64,000 nt of DNA from contig JANNYF010000274.1 of assembly GCA_031409955.1 (NCBI GenBank), forward strand, positions 1 through 64,000, in the 5' to 3' direction. Both the position numbers and the translations under genes were made by a program. Below are positions 56,499-64,000 of the stretch, one piece after another. The DNA is from JAFDVL01 sp031409955 (lineage in GTDB: Bacteria > Acidobacteriota > Blastocatellia > RBC074). A model generated the notes under the pieces. It saw only the letters and a program-made list of their open reading frames with translations. It was not told where the DNA came from and searched no databases. Each line of letters begins with the position of its first letter. Position 1 is the stretch's first letter.

Positions 56499-56526
56499 TT
56501 GACATGTCAGAAATAATCCATAGAAT
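56499..56526 (+). promoter_or_regulatory. Promoter in the long 5' gap of the exported protein gene
   Basis: TTGACA (56499-56504), 16-base spacer, TAGAAT (56521-56526), after an A/T-rich tract. The start codon is 326 bases downstream, leaving a long leader (56533-56851) in which no riboswitch, RNA gene or second promoter was recognised; GGAG lies just before the ATG at 56852. The part from 56300 to 56498 shows no gene. Confidence 0.6.
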
Positions 56527-56851
56527 CGCTTCGTTAACGAATCTTCCTCACTCCGGCACACCATTTTAGAAGGTTTGTTGCTTCAATATGGCAGGTAATT
56601 AGCTAGTCCTTAAGCTGCTAATATCCGCATACATCGCTCAATTTAATCACTGGAAAAACAATCACTGATCGGTAGGTTTATTCTCTGCTTTTGGCTCTGA
56701 CTTTTTGGTCTTGAACCATTTGCAGTTGAATTAGCTGATCTTCTATCCTATTGGAAGATATTGCTACGAAGAATAAATCTGTCTATCTAGCTGTGTGTTT
56801 TTCCTCTACTTTCGACTATGACAATTTTCCATTCTTTAAGGAGAAACTCGA

Positions 56852-57835
56852 ATGCGAACCTCACATAAACTCACACAATTTTTCTTAGCTCTGACCGCGC
56901 TCGTATCATTGGCGGCAGTTTCCTTTGGACAAGCCCCAACTGTGGGCGCATCTGCTAACGCGCTTAATCAGATCGAAGTCAGCGATCAAAAGCCCGGCTC
57001 CGTGTTGGTCTATCCGTACTACACCAGCAACGCGCAAGCCAAAGCCGACACCCGCGTCACCCTCTCGAACCTAGGCCAAGATTTTGTAATCGTTCACCTG
57101 TTCTTCTTGTCTGGCGGCAATTGCCAACAGGCAGATATGTATGTTTGCTTGACCAAAGGCGCTTCGATTTCCGCCAAAATGTCAGAGCAAGACCCCGAAA
57201 TAACGGGCTACGTCTTGGCCGTCGCCGTGGATGGCATGGGTCGTCCGATTTCGTACAATGCGTTGATCGGCAATGCGTTCGTCACTGCAGGAACCACGGT
57301 GGGCAACTACGGCGCAGAAGCCTTTGCTTCTAGCATAAATAAAGGTAATTGGACGCAAAATGCAGACGCATTTGCAGCAGGCTTCGCCACGCTCGCATTC
57401 GACGGCTCGACCTATGATCGCGGTGCTGATCAGTTTGCCGTGGAAATCCAAAGCCCCAACGATGCGACTGGTCAAGCGATTGTCCACGTCAGCCTCAACG
57501 GTGACATTAATGCCGCCAGTGTCAACAACATCAGCCAAAATGGCGCGGGCATAGTGTGGCGTGGTGATGAGAGACAAGGCAGCTTCGTGCGCTTCATCAG
57601 CGGCTTCTGCCAGTCCGTCAACACCATCAATGCCACTTCGCCTCGCGTCCCCACTGGCCTCGGCGTCTTCTTGCCCAAGGGCAGCATCGGCACCTTGACC
57701 TATGCCACCGCGCAAGCGTCCGTCGGTTTGTTGCTGACGCCGAATACTAATGCCTGGAGCGGCATCCGTACGCTGCACAAAACCCGCACGAAGAACTCGA
57801 CCTTAACCATCCCGGTCTTCATGCCTGTTTGTTAG
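56852..57835 (+). CDS. Exported protein of unknown function
   Basis: 327 residues. A clear signal peptide (about 1-27, ending VSFGQA) is preceded by AGGAG before the ATG. The mature part is Gly/Ala/Asn/Thr-rich and beta-like, e.g. KPGSVLVYPYYTSNAQAKAD, TRVTLSNLGQDFVIVHLFFL, with one cysteine pair (GNCQQADMYVC) and later cysteines FCQ and MPVC at the end, suggesting disulfides outside the cytoplasm. No known domain is recognised. The last 94 codons and the downstream terminator are duplicated immediately after it. It stands alone with a long leader. Confidence 0.75.
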   Translation: MRTSHKLTQFFLALTALVSLAAVSFGQAPTVGASANALNQIEVSDQKPGSVLVYPYYTSNAQAKADTRVTLSNLGQDFVIVHLFFLSGGNCQQADMYVCLTKGASISAKMSEQDPEITGYVLAVAVDGMGRPISYNALIGNAFVTAGTTVGNYGAEAFASSINKGNWTQNADAFAAGFATLAFDGSTYDRGADQFAVEIQSPNDATGQAIVHVSLNGDINAASVNNISQNGAGIVWRGDERQGSFVRFISGFCQSVNTINATSPRVPTGLGVFLPKGSIGTLTYATAQASVGLLLTPNTNAWSGIRTLHKTRTKNSTLTIPVFMPVC

Positions 57836-57968
57836 TCTTAACAACTTCGCAAGAAGTCTTAAACCAGAAAGGCCAAGTCAACCGACTTGGCCTTTCTTCT
57901 TTGATAGGTTGCGTATCGCGGACGGCTTGTTCGCAAAAATACCAGGCAGGCCGCCCGGTTTACGGGCT
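57552..57968. repeat. 417-bp tandem repeat, unit 1
   Basis: Unit 1 covers the last 94 codons of the exported protein gene plus 133 bases of 3' sequence with its terminator. Unit 2 follows directly, offset exactly 417 bases with no gaps. The breakpoints share the word TAGT (57552, 57969 and 58386). Confidence 0.92.
57868..57899 (+). terminator. Terminator in repeat unit 1
   Basis: AAAGGCCAAGTC pairs with GACTTGGCCTTT around an AACC loop, followed by CTTCTTT. Strong hairpin 32 bases after the stop codon. Confidence 0.85.
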
Positions 57969-57970
57969 TA

Positions 57971-58252
57971 GTGTGGCGTGGTGATGAGAAACAAGGCAGC
58001 TTCGTGCGCTTCATCAGCGGCAACTGCCAGTCCATCAACACCATCAATGCCACCACCCCGCGCGTCCCAACTGGCCTCGGCGTCTTCTTGCCCAAGGGCA
58101 GCATCGGCACCTTGACCTATGCCACGTCGAACGCTTCCGTCGGTTTGTTGCTGACGCCGAATACTAATGCCTGGAGCGGCATCCGCACGCTGCACAAAAC
58201 CCGCACGAAGAACTCGACCTTAACCATCCCGGTCTTCATGCCTGTTTGCTAG
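57971..58252 (+). pseudogene. Duplicated C-terminal fragment of the exported protein
   Basis: 93 codons open from a GTG at 57971 to the stop, matching the last 94 residues of the upstream protein, with changes such as R/K, F/N, V/I, S/T, A/S and Q/N. There is no signal peptide, no ribosome site and a terminator lies between it and the upstream promoter, so it is probably not expressed as such. About half of the substitutions are silent and all residue changes are mild except F/N, so the fragment may derive from a once functional paralogue. Confidence 0.75.
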
Positions 58253-58284
58253 TCTTAACAACTTCGCAAGAAGTCTTAAACCAG

Positions 58285-58316
58285 AAAGGCCAAGTCAACT
58301 GACTTGGCCTTTCTTC
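58285..58316. terminator. Terminator in repeat unit 2
   Basis: Same hairpin as at 57868 (loop AACT). It now lies between the fragment and the convergent unknown gene and could serve both directions. Confidence 0.8.
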
Positions 58317-58384
58317 TTTGACGGGTTGCGTATCGCGGACGGCTTGTTCGCAAAAATACCAGGCAGGCCGCCCGGTTTACGGGC

Positions 58385-59170
58385 TTAGTTTTCCCGTTTC
58401 AGAACCGACCAATGCTCTGCCAGAGGGATCGAAATATCCAGCCCTTCGTATTTCGATTGCTGTTCCTGCGGACAGACGATATACCCTTGCAGCCAGGCTT
58501 CGGCGGAAATCCACGCCCCCTCCGACAATGTTCCTTTGCATTGTTCCCGGTTGACCAGCAATTCGATCTGAAACTCTCCGACCTGCACCTCTAACCAGAC
58601 GATCTCAGTCTGAGTGATGGGATTTATCAGTTCACACCACGAAAGGATTTTGCCATTGATCAAATAATCATTTTCGGCGAATTTGTTGGAGGCTTGTGAG
58701 GTTTGCGCTGGACTCAAGGGGGACATTCGAGGAATCGAATTTGCGTCCAGGATTTTGACGCGCGAGCAAAGACCGGAAAGATGTGCGGTCAATGATGGTT
58801 GGTTATACACAAGCTCGTTTAATTCTGTAAAGTTCTGGAGTTCGAAGATCAAATCAACGTTCTGGATGCGCCCGGAAACCAGCGCTTCGCCATCTTCGAT
58901 GAACTCAATAATCTCCCACGAAGTTACTTCGTAGGTTCGGTCATTACGAAAGGCCGGGCGACAATCCGCAAAGTAAACGCCTTCCTTCGATTCGTGCAGA
59001 ATCGTCCAGATTTCAACCCCCTCCACAATCGGCCAACAATATCCTTGAATGATCGCACCTCGCCGTGAAATTGCACTGGGCGTTCCGCGCTGCCGCGCCG
59101 TTTCCGCCAACTGTTGATAGGAAGCTTCATCCGGGAGCTTGAACCCGATAACGTCGAAAATATCCCCCAT
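58385..59170 (-). CDS. Protein of unknown function
   Basis: 261 residues, cytoplasmic by appearance (no signal peptide or membrane segment). No family recognised. The N-terminal half contains DVIGFKLPDEASYQQLAETA and a beta-rich region with several Trp and Tyr (YCWPIVEGVEIWTILHES, GVYFADCRPAF). The C-terminal half is another beta-rich segment (WLEVQVGEFQIELLVNREQC, GAWISAEAWLQGYIV). The two halves could be a repeated domain. The stop codon TAA lies exactly at the edge of the 417-bp duplication. It is downstream of a TA-like pair, six bases after it. Confidence 0.65.
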   Translation of the reverse strand: MGDIFDVIGFKLPDEASYQQLAETARQRGTPSAISRRGAIIQGYCWPIVEGVEIWTILHESKEGVYFADCRPAFRNDRTYEVTSWEIIEFIEDGEALVSGRIQNVDLIFELQNFTELNELVYNQPSLTAHLSGLCSRVKILDANSIPRMSPLSPAQTSQASNKFAENDYLINGKILSWCELINPITQTEIVWLEVQVGEFQIELLVNREQCKGTLSEGAWISAEAWLQGYIVCPQEQQSKYEGLDISIPLAEHWSVLKREN

Positions 59171-59176
59171 AGTTTG

Positions 59177-59386
59177 TCAGCTCTTCTTGTTCTGGTTTGA
59201 GAGAGGTGTGGATTCCTGTGGCGGGGCGGAGTGACGATAGCCGCGAATCGTATGCGTCGGGCCATGTGTTGGTCGTTGGTTGCTGCGAATCATTTCAGCA
59301 AACAAATCCATGTCGTAATCGCATTCGCGGGACATTTCTTCGCGGATGGCGTGCAATTCTTCAAGAAAACGAGGTCGAGTGTACAT
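59177..59386 (-). CDS. Small partner of PIN toxin (putative antitoxin)
   Basis: 69 residues. RPRFLEELHAIREEMSRECD, YDMDLFAEMIRSNQ is an amphipathic helical start typical of small proteins encoded beside this PIN subgroup; the tail is basic and Pro/Ser-rich, probably disordered. Its start codon overlaps the last base of the PIN gene, so translation is coupled. The toxin-first order is the reverse of usual VapBC. Antitoxin activity is inferred from position only. Confidence 0.65.
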   Translation of the reverse strand: MYTRPRFLEELHAIREEMSRECDYDMDLFAEMIRSNQRPTHGPTHTIRGYRHSAPPQESTPLSNQNKKS

Positions 59387-59841
59387 TATTCAAGAATCAG
59401 AAATTCGGGCGTGACGACTTCCGGCGCAAAAAACCCAGCCGCCGTATTGAACAGCTTGATCCGGGCTTGCCGATGGACGTTTGCCAAATGCCCAAAGTTC
59501 CAGGTAACGAGGAAGTCAATTTTGTGTTCGGAGGCGAGTGCCATGTGCAAGGCGTCGCCTAAAAATTTGCGATGGAAAATGCCGCGCGAAATATAGCCCT
59601 CAGCTAAGATCGCAGCTTCTTCGGTCAGTTCCAGACGAGGCAAGGGGCGAATCAGGGAGAGATAGCTTTGCCGATACGGTTCGCGCGTGCGTTCGATTTC
59701 ACGTTCCACCAACGGCGAAACATAGACTTTGTAATGCGGTAATTCGTGTTCCCACCAACGGATCGTCATATCCCGTCGAAAAGAATCTCCCTTGTCAAGA
59801 TAGGCTCCGATCACCGAGGTTTCCAGATAGAGAGACATCAT
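59386..59841 (-). CDS. PIN-domain protein (putative toxin)
   Basis: 151 residues (ATG codons at 59841 and 59838). SLYLETSVIGAYLDKGD has Glu in place of the common first Asp, as in this subgroup; VEREIERT, KFLGDALHMALA and DFLVTWNFGHLANV supply the other acidic residues. PIN proteins of this type are RNases, often toxins. It overlaps the stop of the TPR/protease gene (ATGA) and is followed by the small partner gene. Confidence 0.82.
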   Translation of the reverse strand: MMSLYLETSVIGAYLDKGDSFRRDMTIRWWEHELPHYKVYVSPLVEREIERTREPYRQSYLSLIRPLPRLELTEEAAILAEGYISRGIFHRKFLGDALHMALASEHKIDFLVTWNFGHLANVHRQARIKLFNTAAGFFAPEVVTPEFLILE

Positions 59842-61403
59842 TTGCTGACGATCCTCTCAATCCCAACGCTCTGCGGCGTGAGATGAAACTGGTAGGTGCG
59901 CAAATCCAATTGCACGAGGAAGTGGCGCAGAAAATCTCCGCCGATAATCCCGTGTTGTTCGAAGCCCGACGTTTCATTCACCGGGTCAAGGTTCAGGATC
60001 AAGGCCCGCGCGTTGCGTTGCCGCAATCCATTCACGGTCAAGGTTTGGAACCCGATAGCTTCGACGTCGTCTTCAATTCCGGCAGCCCCAATGACGCGGA
60101 ACAGGGAGTTTTTCAACTTCAAATTCTCCAGTGCAAATCGTTTGACGGCGGCTTTGGAAATCACCGTCGTACTCGCGCCTGTATCAATGATGAAGTTAAA
60201 TGGTTTTTCGTGTCCTTCCAACATTCCTTCTGCACTCGCCAATCCGCCACTTGTTGATCGCAGCGGGACATTGATGGAAGCTGGTGTGCTGGGCAGATCG
60301 GTCGGTGGAGGAACTTCTTTCACCTCAGAGCGGTCGAGGATCAATTTCTTCTCCTTATAATCAATCGTTACGGCGTAGTTGGATAAAACAGATAAGCCAA
60401 TATAACCATCCGCGCGTTCCTCCATTGGGGCTTCGGTGGAGGTGTGAACTGTTCGGATATAGGCCGGAACCAACTCTACTTTGGCTTCGCCAAAACCAAC
60501 GGAATCAAGGACGCCGTAAACGATGGGAAAAGATCCATTCCCGCCGACAGCCCGCGCATGACCGCCTCGTGCGACGGCTCTGATGCCCAGTTGTTCAGCA
60601 GCCTTGTCCGAGATGACACATAAACTGGCTCCGGTATCAATGACGAACCGAAGCGTTTGTTTGTTATTGATTTTGACTTGGATAAAAGGCCGATTGCCAT
60701 GCAGTTCAAAGGGAATGGTCACGACCCCCGGGCCGCTTTGCCGATGCAGTTTGGTTGTGCCGAGATAGCGATAAAATTCAATCAAGCCGCGAATCCGCGC
60801 GCGCCGCTCTTCGTCCGTTTTCGGCGCGACAGACAGAAAGTTTTGATAGGCATCCGCCGCTTCGCTGTAAAGCTCCAGCCGTGAACAAACCCGGGCCATA
60901 GAAACGTAATAATCTGGCTCGCGCGGATCAAGTTGAATAGCGCGTTGCAACGCTTCGTAAGAGTTTTTTGTCCGATGCTCGAAGTATTGAAGTTCGGCCA
61001 GGCCGGCCAACGCCAGATGGTCTTTGTTATCAAATTTGAGGGCCGTCAAAAGCGATTCGTATGAGGTGCGAAACTCGCCGCTTCGTAACAATGCGGTTCC
61101 CATCAATCCAAAGGCGCGTCCATTCAGCGAATCGGTGGCGATGACTTGTGAGGCTTGCTCGAAACATTCGACCAGTTTGTTTTGCTTGAGCAACACAAAA
61201 CTTAATCGCAGCCGGGCGTCTTTGTCTTCCTGATTTTGTTGGAGCAAAGAGCGGTAGATAGTTTCGGCCTGCACAAGATTCCCCGCGCGAATTTCCTTCT
61301 CCGCGCGTTTGAGCGCTTTGCCGCGCGATTCGGCGTGCGTTGCATAAGGAACCACCAGTGTGAGGAGAAGCGCGAAAATAAACGCATTCAGTGCGAGTTT
61401 CAT
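59838..61403 (-). CDS. TPR protein with two retropepsin-like aspartyl protease domains
   Basis: 521 residues. Signal peptide (about 1-24). TPR repeats fill about 28-200 (GNLVQAETIYRSLLQQNQED, YSEAADAYQNFLSVAPK). Two gag-type aspartyl protease domains follow, each with a DTGAS motif: D256 (FVIDTGASLCVIS) and D407 (FIIDTGASTTVIS), each followed by a glycine/hydrophobic flap. Retroviral proteases dimerise to pair two Asp; here both halves are in one chain, so an intramolecular active site is plausible. It likely acts in the periplasm. Its stop overlaps the PIN start. Confidence 0.88.
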   Translation of the reverse strand: MKLALNAFIFALLLTLVVPYATHAESRGKALKRAEKEIRAGNLVQAETIYRSLLQQNQEDKDARLRLSFVLLKQNKLVECFEQASQVIATDSLNGRAFGLMGTALLRSGEFRTSYESLLTALKFDNKDHLALAGLAELQYFEHRTKNSYEALQRAIQLDPREPDYYVSMARVCSRLELYSEAADAYQNFLSVAPKTDEERRARIRGLIEFYRYLGTTKLHRQSGPGVVTIPFELHGNRPFIQVKINNKQTLRFVIDTGASLCVISDKAAEQLGIRAVARGGHARAVGGNGSFPIVYGVLDSVGFGEAKVELVPAYIRTVHTSTEAPMEERADGYIGLSVLSNYAVTIDYKEKKLILDRSEVKEVPPPTDLPSTPASINVPLRSTSGGLASAEGMLEGHEKPFNFIIDTGASTTVISKAAVKRFALENLKLKNSLFRVIGAAGIEDDVEAIGFQTLTVNGLRQRNARALILNLDPVNETSGFEQHGIIGGDFLRHFLVQLDLRTYQFHLTPQSVGIERIVSK

Positions 61404-61477
61404 AAATCACCTCCACTGAAAAGTGGTAATTAGTCAGGACTCGTAATTGAAAAACCGTCGAGCGAAACCCTGTGTCA

Positions 61478-62125
61478 CTATTTCAAAATCTCGCCCGTTT
61501 TGTTTGACCAAAGCAAGAGGTCTAGTTCGTCGAAATCAATTCTAATCTCTTCTGCGAAAATTCTCATTAGTTCTTCTGTCGCAACGTATTTTTTTTTCGT
61601 GGCTGGAGGATGGGGCGTGGCGATGACGCCCAACTCAAACAGGGTTTTCAAGATGTGTTTGTCCAAAATTGCATAACCGCAAAACCCAATATTGCGCAGG
61701 TAATGGCTCGCTTCTTTGTAGCCGATGCCTTTGATATGGGCGGCAAAATAATCGCGCCGGGCTTCGGCATCATCGCCGAATGAATCCAATCGCTGACGCA
61801 ACTTGAGTTGGCAATCGTGCTGCAAATAGGTGCGCGCTTCGACGATGTACGCGGCGCGAGCATTCGGAAAACGATGCGCGCCGGTCAGCGCCGAACTGAA
61901 TTGTGCAAGCGTACCTTGGCGTAAAAGTTTTCGCACCCGCTCCACCGAATTCAGCCCCATTCGCGCACTGGCTCCAGCGGTGAAGAGGCAATACACCAAC
62001 TCTTCAAAGAGACGTGTATCAGTAGCGGTTAAGCGAAGCGAAGCGAATTCATTCAGGCGAGCGCGAATGGCTGTTTGTTTTTCCTGATAGGAGGCCAGAA
62101 GCAAATCAATGGATGAGTTATTCAT
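61478..62125 (-). CDS. Ogg2-type 8-oxoguanine DNA glycosylase/AP lyase
   Basis: 215 residues, the length of archaeal-type Ogg2. The helix-hairpin-helix HIKGIGYKEASHYLRNIG carries the catalytic Lys (K137), and YAILDKHIL the catalytic Asp (D155), the lysine-Asp pair of the HhH-GPD superfamily. The enzyme removes 8-oxoguanine and nicks the backbone. The group is commoner in archaea and thermophiles, rarer in mesophilic bacteria. Its start overlaps the GH16 stop by one base (TAATG). Confidence 0.88.
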   Translation of the reverse strand: MNNSSIDLLLASYQEKQTAIRARLNEFASLRLTATDTRLFEELVYCLFTAGASARMGLNSVERVRKLLRQGTLAQFSSALTGAHRFPNARAAYIVEARTYLQHDCQLKLRQRLDSFGDDAEARRDYFAAHIKGIGYKEASHYLRNIGFCGYAILDKHILKTLFELGVIATPHPPATKKKYVATEELMRIFAEEIRIDFDELDLLLWSNKTGEILK

Positions 62126-62976
62126 TACCGGCGAATCGTGTTCTTCCTGACATCAGAATAGACTCGAACATAATCAACCAACATGACTTGCGGGAAAACC
62201 GTTGTGACATCCGGGAAGCCAGGCCAATTCCCACCGACGGCAAGATTTAGCAGGAGATAAAAAGAGTGATCGAACACCCAACTCGCTCCTGGTGGCATAT
62301 CCGCTGGAGTTCGTGCTTTGTAGAAAATTCCATCTACGAAAAACTGAATCAACCGCGGACTCCATTCCACGGCGAAAACATGAAAGTCGTCGGCGAACCT
62401 TTGTCCATTGGGTAATTGATACGAACTGCTCAACCCACTGCCGCCAGCATATCCAGGCCCGTGTAATGTCCCATACGCAACAAAGGGTTCGCGCCCGATG
62501 TGTTCCATGATGTCAATTTCGCCGCACTTGGGCCACCCAACTCCGGGCTTGTCAACGTCCGTGCCGAGCATCCAAAACGCAGGCCAGATTCCCTGCCCAA
62601 AGGGAAGTTTGATCCGCGCTTCAATTCTTCCATACGTGGGTTCAAATTTGCCGCGTGTGACTAACCGCGCAGAAGTGTAGGAACGCGTAACGCCGTCCGT
62701 GCCGGTGTAGGTTTCTTGGATCGCTTTGATGACCAGATTGCCGTTGCCATCGTGAGCAGCATTTTGCGTGCGATTGGTGTAATACTGACGCTCGTTGTTG
62801 CCCCAGCCGCCATCAAACCCGGCTCCTAAATCGTATGCCCATTTCGTCGCATCAGGTGCAGTATTTGCTGCCCCATTAAACTCGTCAGACCAGGCAAGAA
62901 TCCGCCTTTGGGCCAAAGAAAAATTTGCTGCGAGTACCAAGAAAAGTAGGAAGAGTCCAAAGCGTTTGCTGTTCAT
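62125..62976 (-). CDS. GH16 family beta-glucanase (laminarinase-like)
   Basis: 283 residues from ATG 62976; the frame extends upstream to 63153 but those residues overlap ubiD and a signal peptide (NSKRFGLFLLFLVLAANFSLAQ) starts right at 62976. The catalytic motif GEIDIME gives E153, D155 and E158. WSDEFNG, NNERQYYTNR, IWPAFWMLG and LLLNLAVGGNWPG are typical of secreted GH16 endo-beta-1,3-glucanases. It would cut laminarin-like polymers outside the cell. It follows ubiD by seven bases. Confidence 0.92.
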   Translation of the reverse strand: MNSKRFGLFLLFLVLAANFSLAQRRILAWSDEFNGAANTAPDATKWAYDLGAGFDGGWGNNERQYYTNRTQNAAHDGNGNLVIKAIQETYTGTDGVTRSYTSARLVTRGKFEPTYGRIEARIKLPFGQGIWPAFWMLGTDVDKPGVGWPKCGEIDIMEHIGREPFVAYGTLHGPGYAGGSGLSSSYQLPNGQRFADDFHVFAVEWSPRLIQFFVDGIFYKARTPADMPPGASWVFDHSFYLLLNLAVGGNWPGFPDVTTVFPQVMLVDYVRVYSDVRKNTIRR

Positions 62977-62983
62977 AGCCGAT

Positions 62984-64000
62984 TTACAAACCAAGTTTAT
63001 TCCACTTCGCATCCACGAGTTTTTGCACCTCGGCGCTGACATTGTTTTCGCGCGGCCATCGCCGCGTAAATCCTTCGTTCTTCCATTTGCGCGTGGCATC
63101 AATCCCCATCTTGGAACCGTAGCCAGTTTCGCGCGCGGCGTGATCCAACACATCTACCGGCCCCATCATAAATTGAATGTCGCGTTCGGGGTCAATGTTG
63201 TTGAGAACTTTCCACGCGACTTCGCTGGGGTTTTGTACATCCACGTCATCGTCAACGACGACAATACATTTCGTGAACATCGCCTGCCCCATGCCCCAAA
63301 TCGCGTTCATGATTTTGCGTGCGTGTCCCGGATATTGTTTGCGAATCGAAACCAACATCAAGTTGTGAAACACGCCTTCAAACGGCAAGTTCATGTCTAC
63401 GATTTCTGGGAGCTGGCGTTTCAGCACGGGCAAAGTGATCCGAATAATGGCCCAGCCCATCCAACAATCTTCCATCGGCGGCTTGCCCACAATCGTGGTT
63501 TGATAGATTGGATTTTTGCGATGCGTGACGGTGGTGACGTGAAACACGGGATACGGTTCTTCGAGCGTGTAAAAGCCGGTGTGATCGCCGAACGGCCCTT
63601 CGATGCGGCGTTCGGAAGGATCAACATAGCCTTCCAAAACAATCTCAGCATTGGCCGGAACTTCCAGATCAAGCGAAACGCATTTGACCATCTCAATCGG
63701 CTTTTCGCGCATGAAGCTGGCGAAAATCATTTCGTCCAGATCATCCGGCAAAGGCAAGGCGGCGGCAAAGGTTGTGATGGGTTCTGCGCCAATCGCAACG
63801 GCGACGTCCATTCGCTCAGCGCCGCGCTTTTCCTGTTCGCGGTGATGTGCCGCGCCGTGTTTGTGAATCTGCCAATGCATGCCAGTCGTTTTTTCGTCGT
63901 AGACTTGCATCCGATACATCCCGCAGTTGCGCGCGCCCGTTTTTGGATTGCGCGTGAAGACCATTGGCAATGTAATGAAGCGTCCGCCATCTGCTTCCCA
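62984..64000 (-). CDS. UbiD family decarboxylase, 5' part missing
   Basis: C-terminal 338 codons (the frame is open to the right edge, whose last codons read WEADGGRFIT; the TTG at 63970 is inside the gene). RNCGMYRMQVYDEKTTGMHW, HKHGAAHHRE and the EGPFGDHTGFY loop with its Glu, plus NEGFTRRWP near the end, match UbiD/prenylated-FMN decarboxylases, in which Arg and two Glu residues act. Members decarboxylate polyprenyl-hydroxybenzoate (ubiquinone or menaquinone routes) or aromatic acids. The partner prenyltransferase UbiX is not visible. About 150-250 N-terminal residues lie outside. Confidence 0.9.
   Translation of the reverse strand, partial: WEADGGRFITLPMVFTRNPKTGARNCGMYRMQVYDEKTTGMHWQIHKHGAAHHREQEKRGAERMDVAVAIGAEPITTFAAALPLPDDLDEMIFASFMREKPIEMVKCVSLDLEVPANAEIVLEGYVDPSERRIEGPFGDHTGFYTLEEPYPVFHVTTVTHRKNPIYQTTIVGKPPMEDCWMGWAIIRITLPVLKRQLPEIVDMNLPFEGVFHNLMLVSIRKQYPGHARKIMNAIWGMGQAMFTKCIVVVDDDVDVQNPSEVAWKVLNNIDPERDIQFMMGPVDVLDHAARETGYGSKMGIDATRKWKNEGFTRRWPRENNVSAEVQKLVDAKWNKLGL

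Larger units (their letters stand above)
57969..58385. repeat. 417-bp tandem repeat, unit 2
   Basis: Second copy of the unit at 57552. By eye about 19 substitutions separate the two, roughly 16 in the coding part and 3 in the 3' part. It ends at the stop codon of the next, convergent gene. Confidence 0.92.

Noticed and set aside
62977..63153. N-terminal extension of the GH16 protein
   Set aside because: The extra 59 codons overlap ubiD and precede a perfect signal peptide that starts at 62976.

Overview
The window reads as a contiguous piece of a bacterial chromosome around the replication origin. Lineage is inferred: the gene set (bactofilin beside parAB, a PEP-CTERM protein, a DUF6599-like protein, retropepsin-like and PD40/M28 exported proteins, a DnaA with an HHTTV signature) fits Acidobacteriota, perhaps Blastocatellia, but no rRNA is present to prove it. 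Gene density is high and most genes are housekeeping.

Layout. 0.1-3.8 kb (minus): exported SH3-like protein, a RecU-type Holliday junction resolvase, YebC, and an exported protein of unknown function. 4.0-6.0 kb (plus): PilZ protein and a GT9-like glycosyltransferase. 6.1-15.5 kb (minus): the classical origin-proximal block rpmH-rnpA-yidD-yidC-khpB-mnmE-mnmG-rsmG-parA-parB-bactofilin, with two parS sites between parA and rsmG. 15.7-23.4 kb (plus): RodZ-like protein, guaB, a PD40/M28 peptidase and a membrane pyrophosphatase. 23.4-27.9 kb (minus): holB, tmk, hfq, a split XdhC pair and a TonB-like protein. 27.9-34.0 kb: GNAT, sugar epimerase, tRNA-Glu(CUC), GMC oxidoreductase, GT39-like membrane glycosyltransferase, EamA transporter. 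34.3-42.0 kb (plus): metG, a HEPN protein with a VapBC-type pair, then ileS-lspA-lgt. 42.0-51 kb (plus): a GT4/methyltransferase fusion, a Wzt-type ABC ATPase, a CHRD/PEP-CTERM protein, a GT2 enzyme, pdxJ, a degenerate phosphodiesterase-like protein and membrane/exported proteins.

51.1-53.9 kb carries dnaN and dnaA (minus). The gap between them has the architecture of a bacterial origin: two-sided DnaA-box-like sequences, a GC-rich step, five TAG trinucleotides (a DnaA-trio) and an AT-rich stretch. Upstream of dnaA lie two decayed ISAs1-family elements (54.08-56.3 kb), the first with intact ends and a 10-bp target duplication. 56.9-58.4 kb holds an exported protein whose 3' end and terminator are tandemly duplicated (417-bp unit). 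The right end (58.4-64 kb, minus) has an unknown protein, a PIN toxin pair, a TPR/double-retropepsin protein, an Ogg2-type DNA glycosylase, a GH16 glucanase and the C-terminal part of a UbiD decarboxylase cut by the window edge.

How it fits together: one arm handles origin segregation, ribosome and membrane protein biogenesis and tRNA wobble modification. A second group makes envelope polysaccharide and processes lipoproteins. Several small intergenic elements share one design, an array of a 7-10 nt word facing its reverse complement, but with a different word at each site. The best leads are the origin architecture with its unusual DnaA signature, a second phased DnaA-box-like array next to parAB, the 417-bp duplication, the methyltransferase-fusion/Wzt pair, and the HEPN-VapBC insert between metG and ileS.
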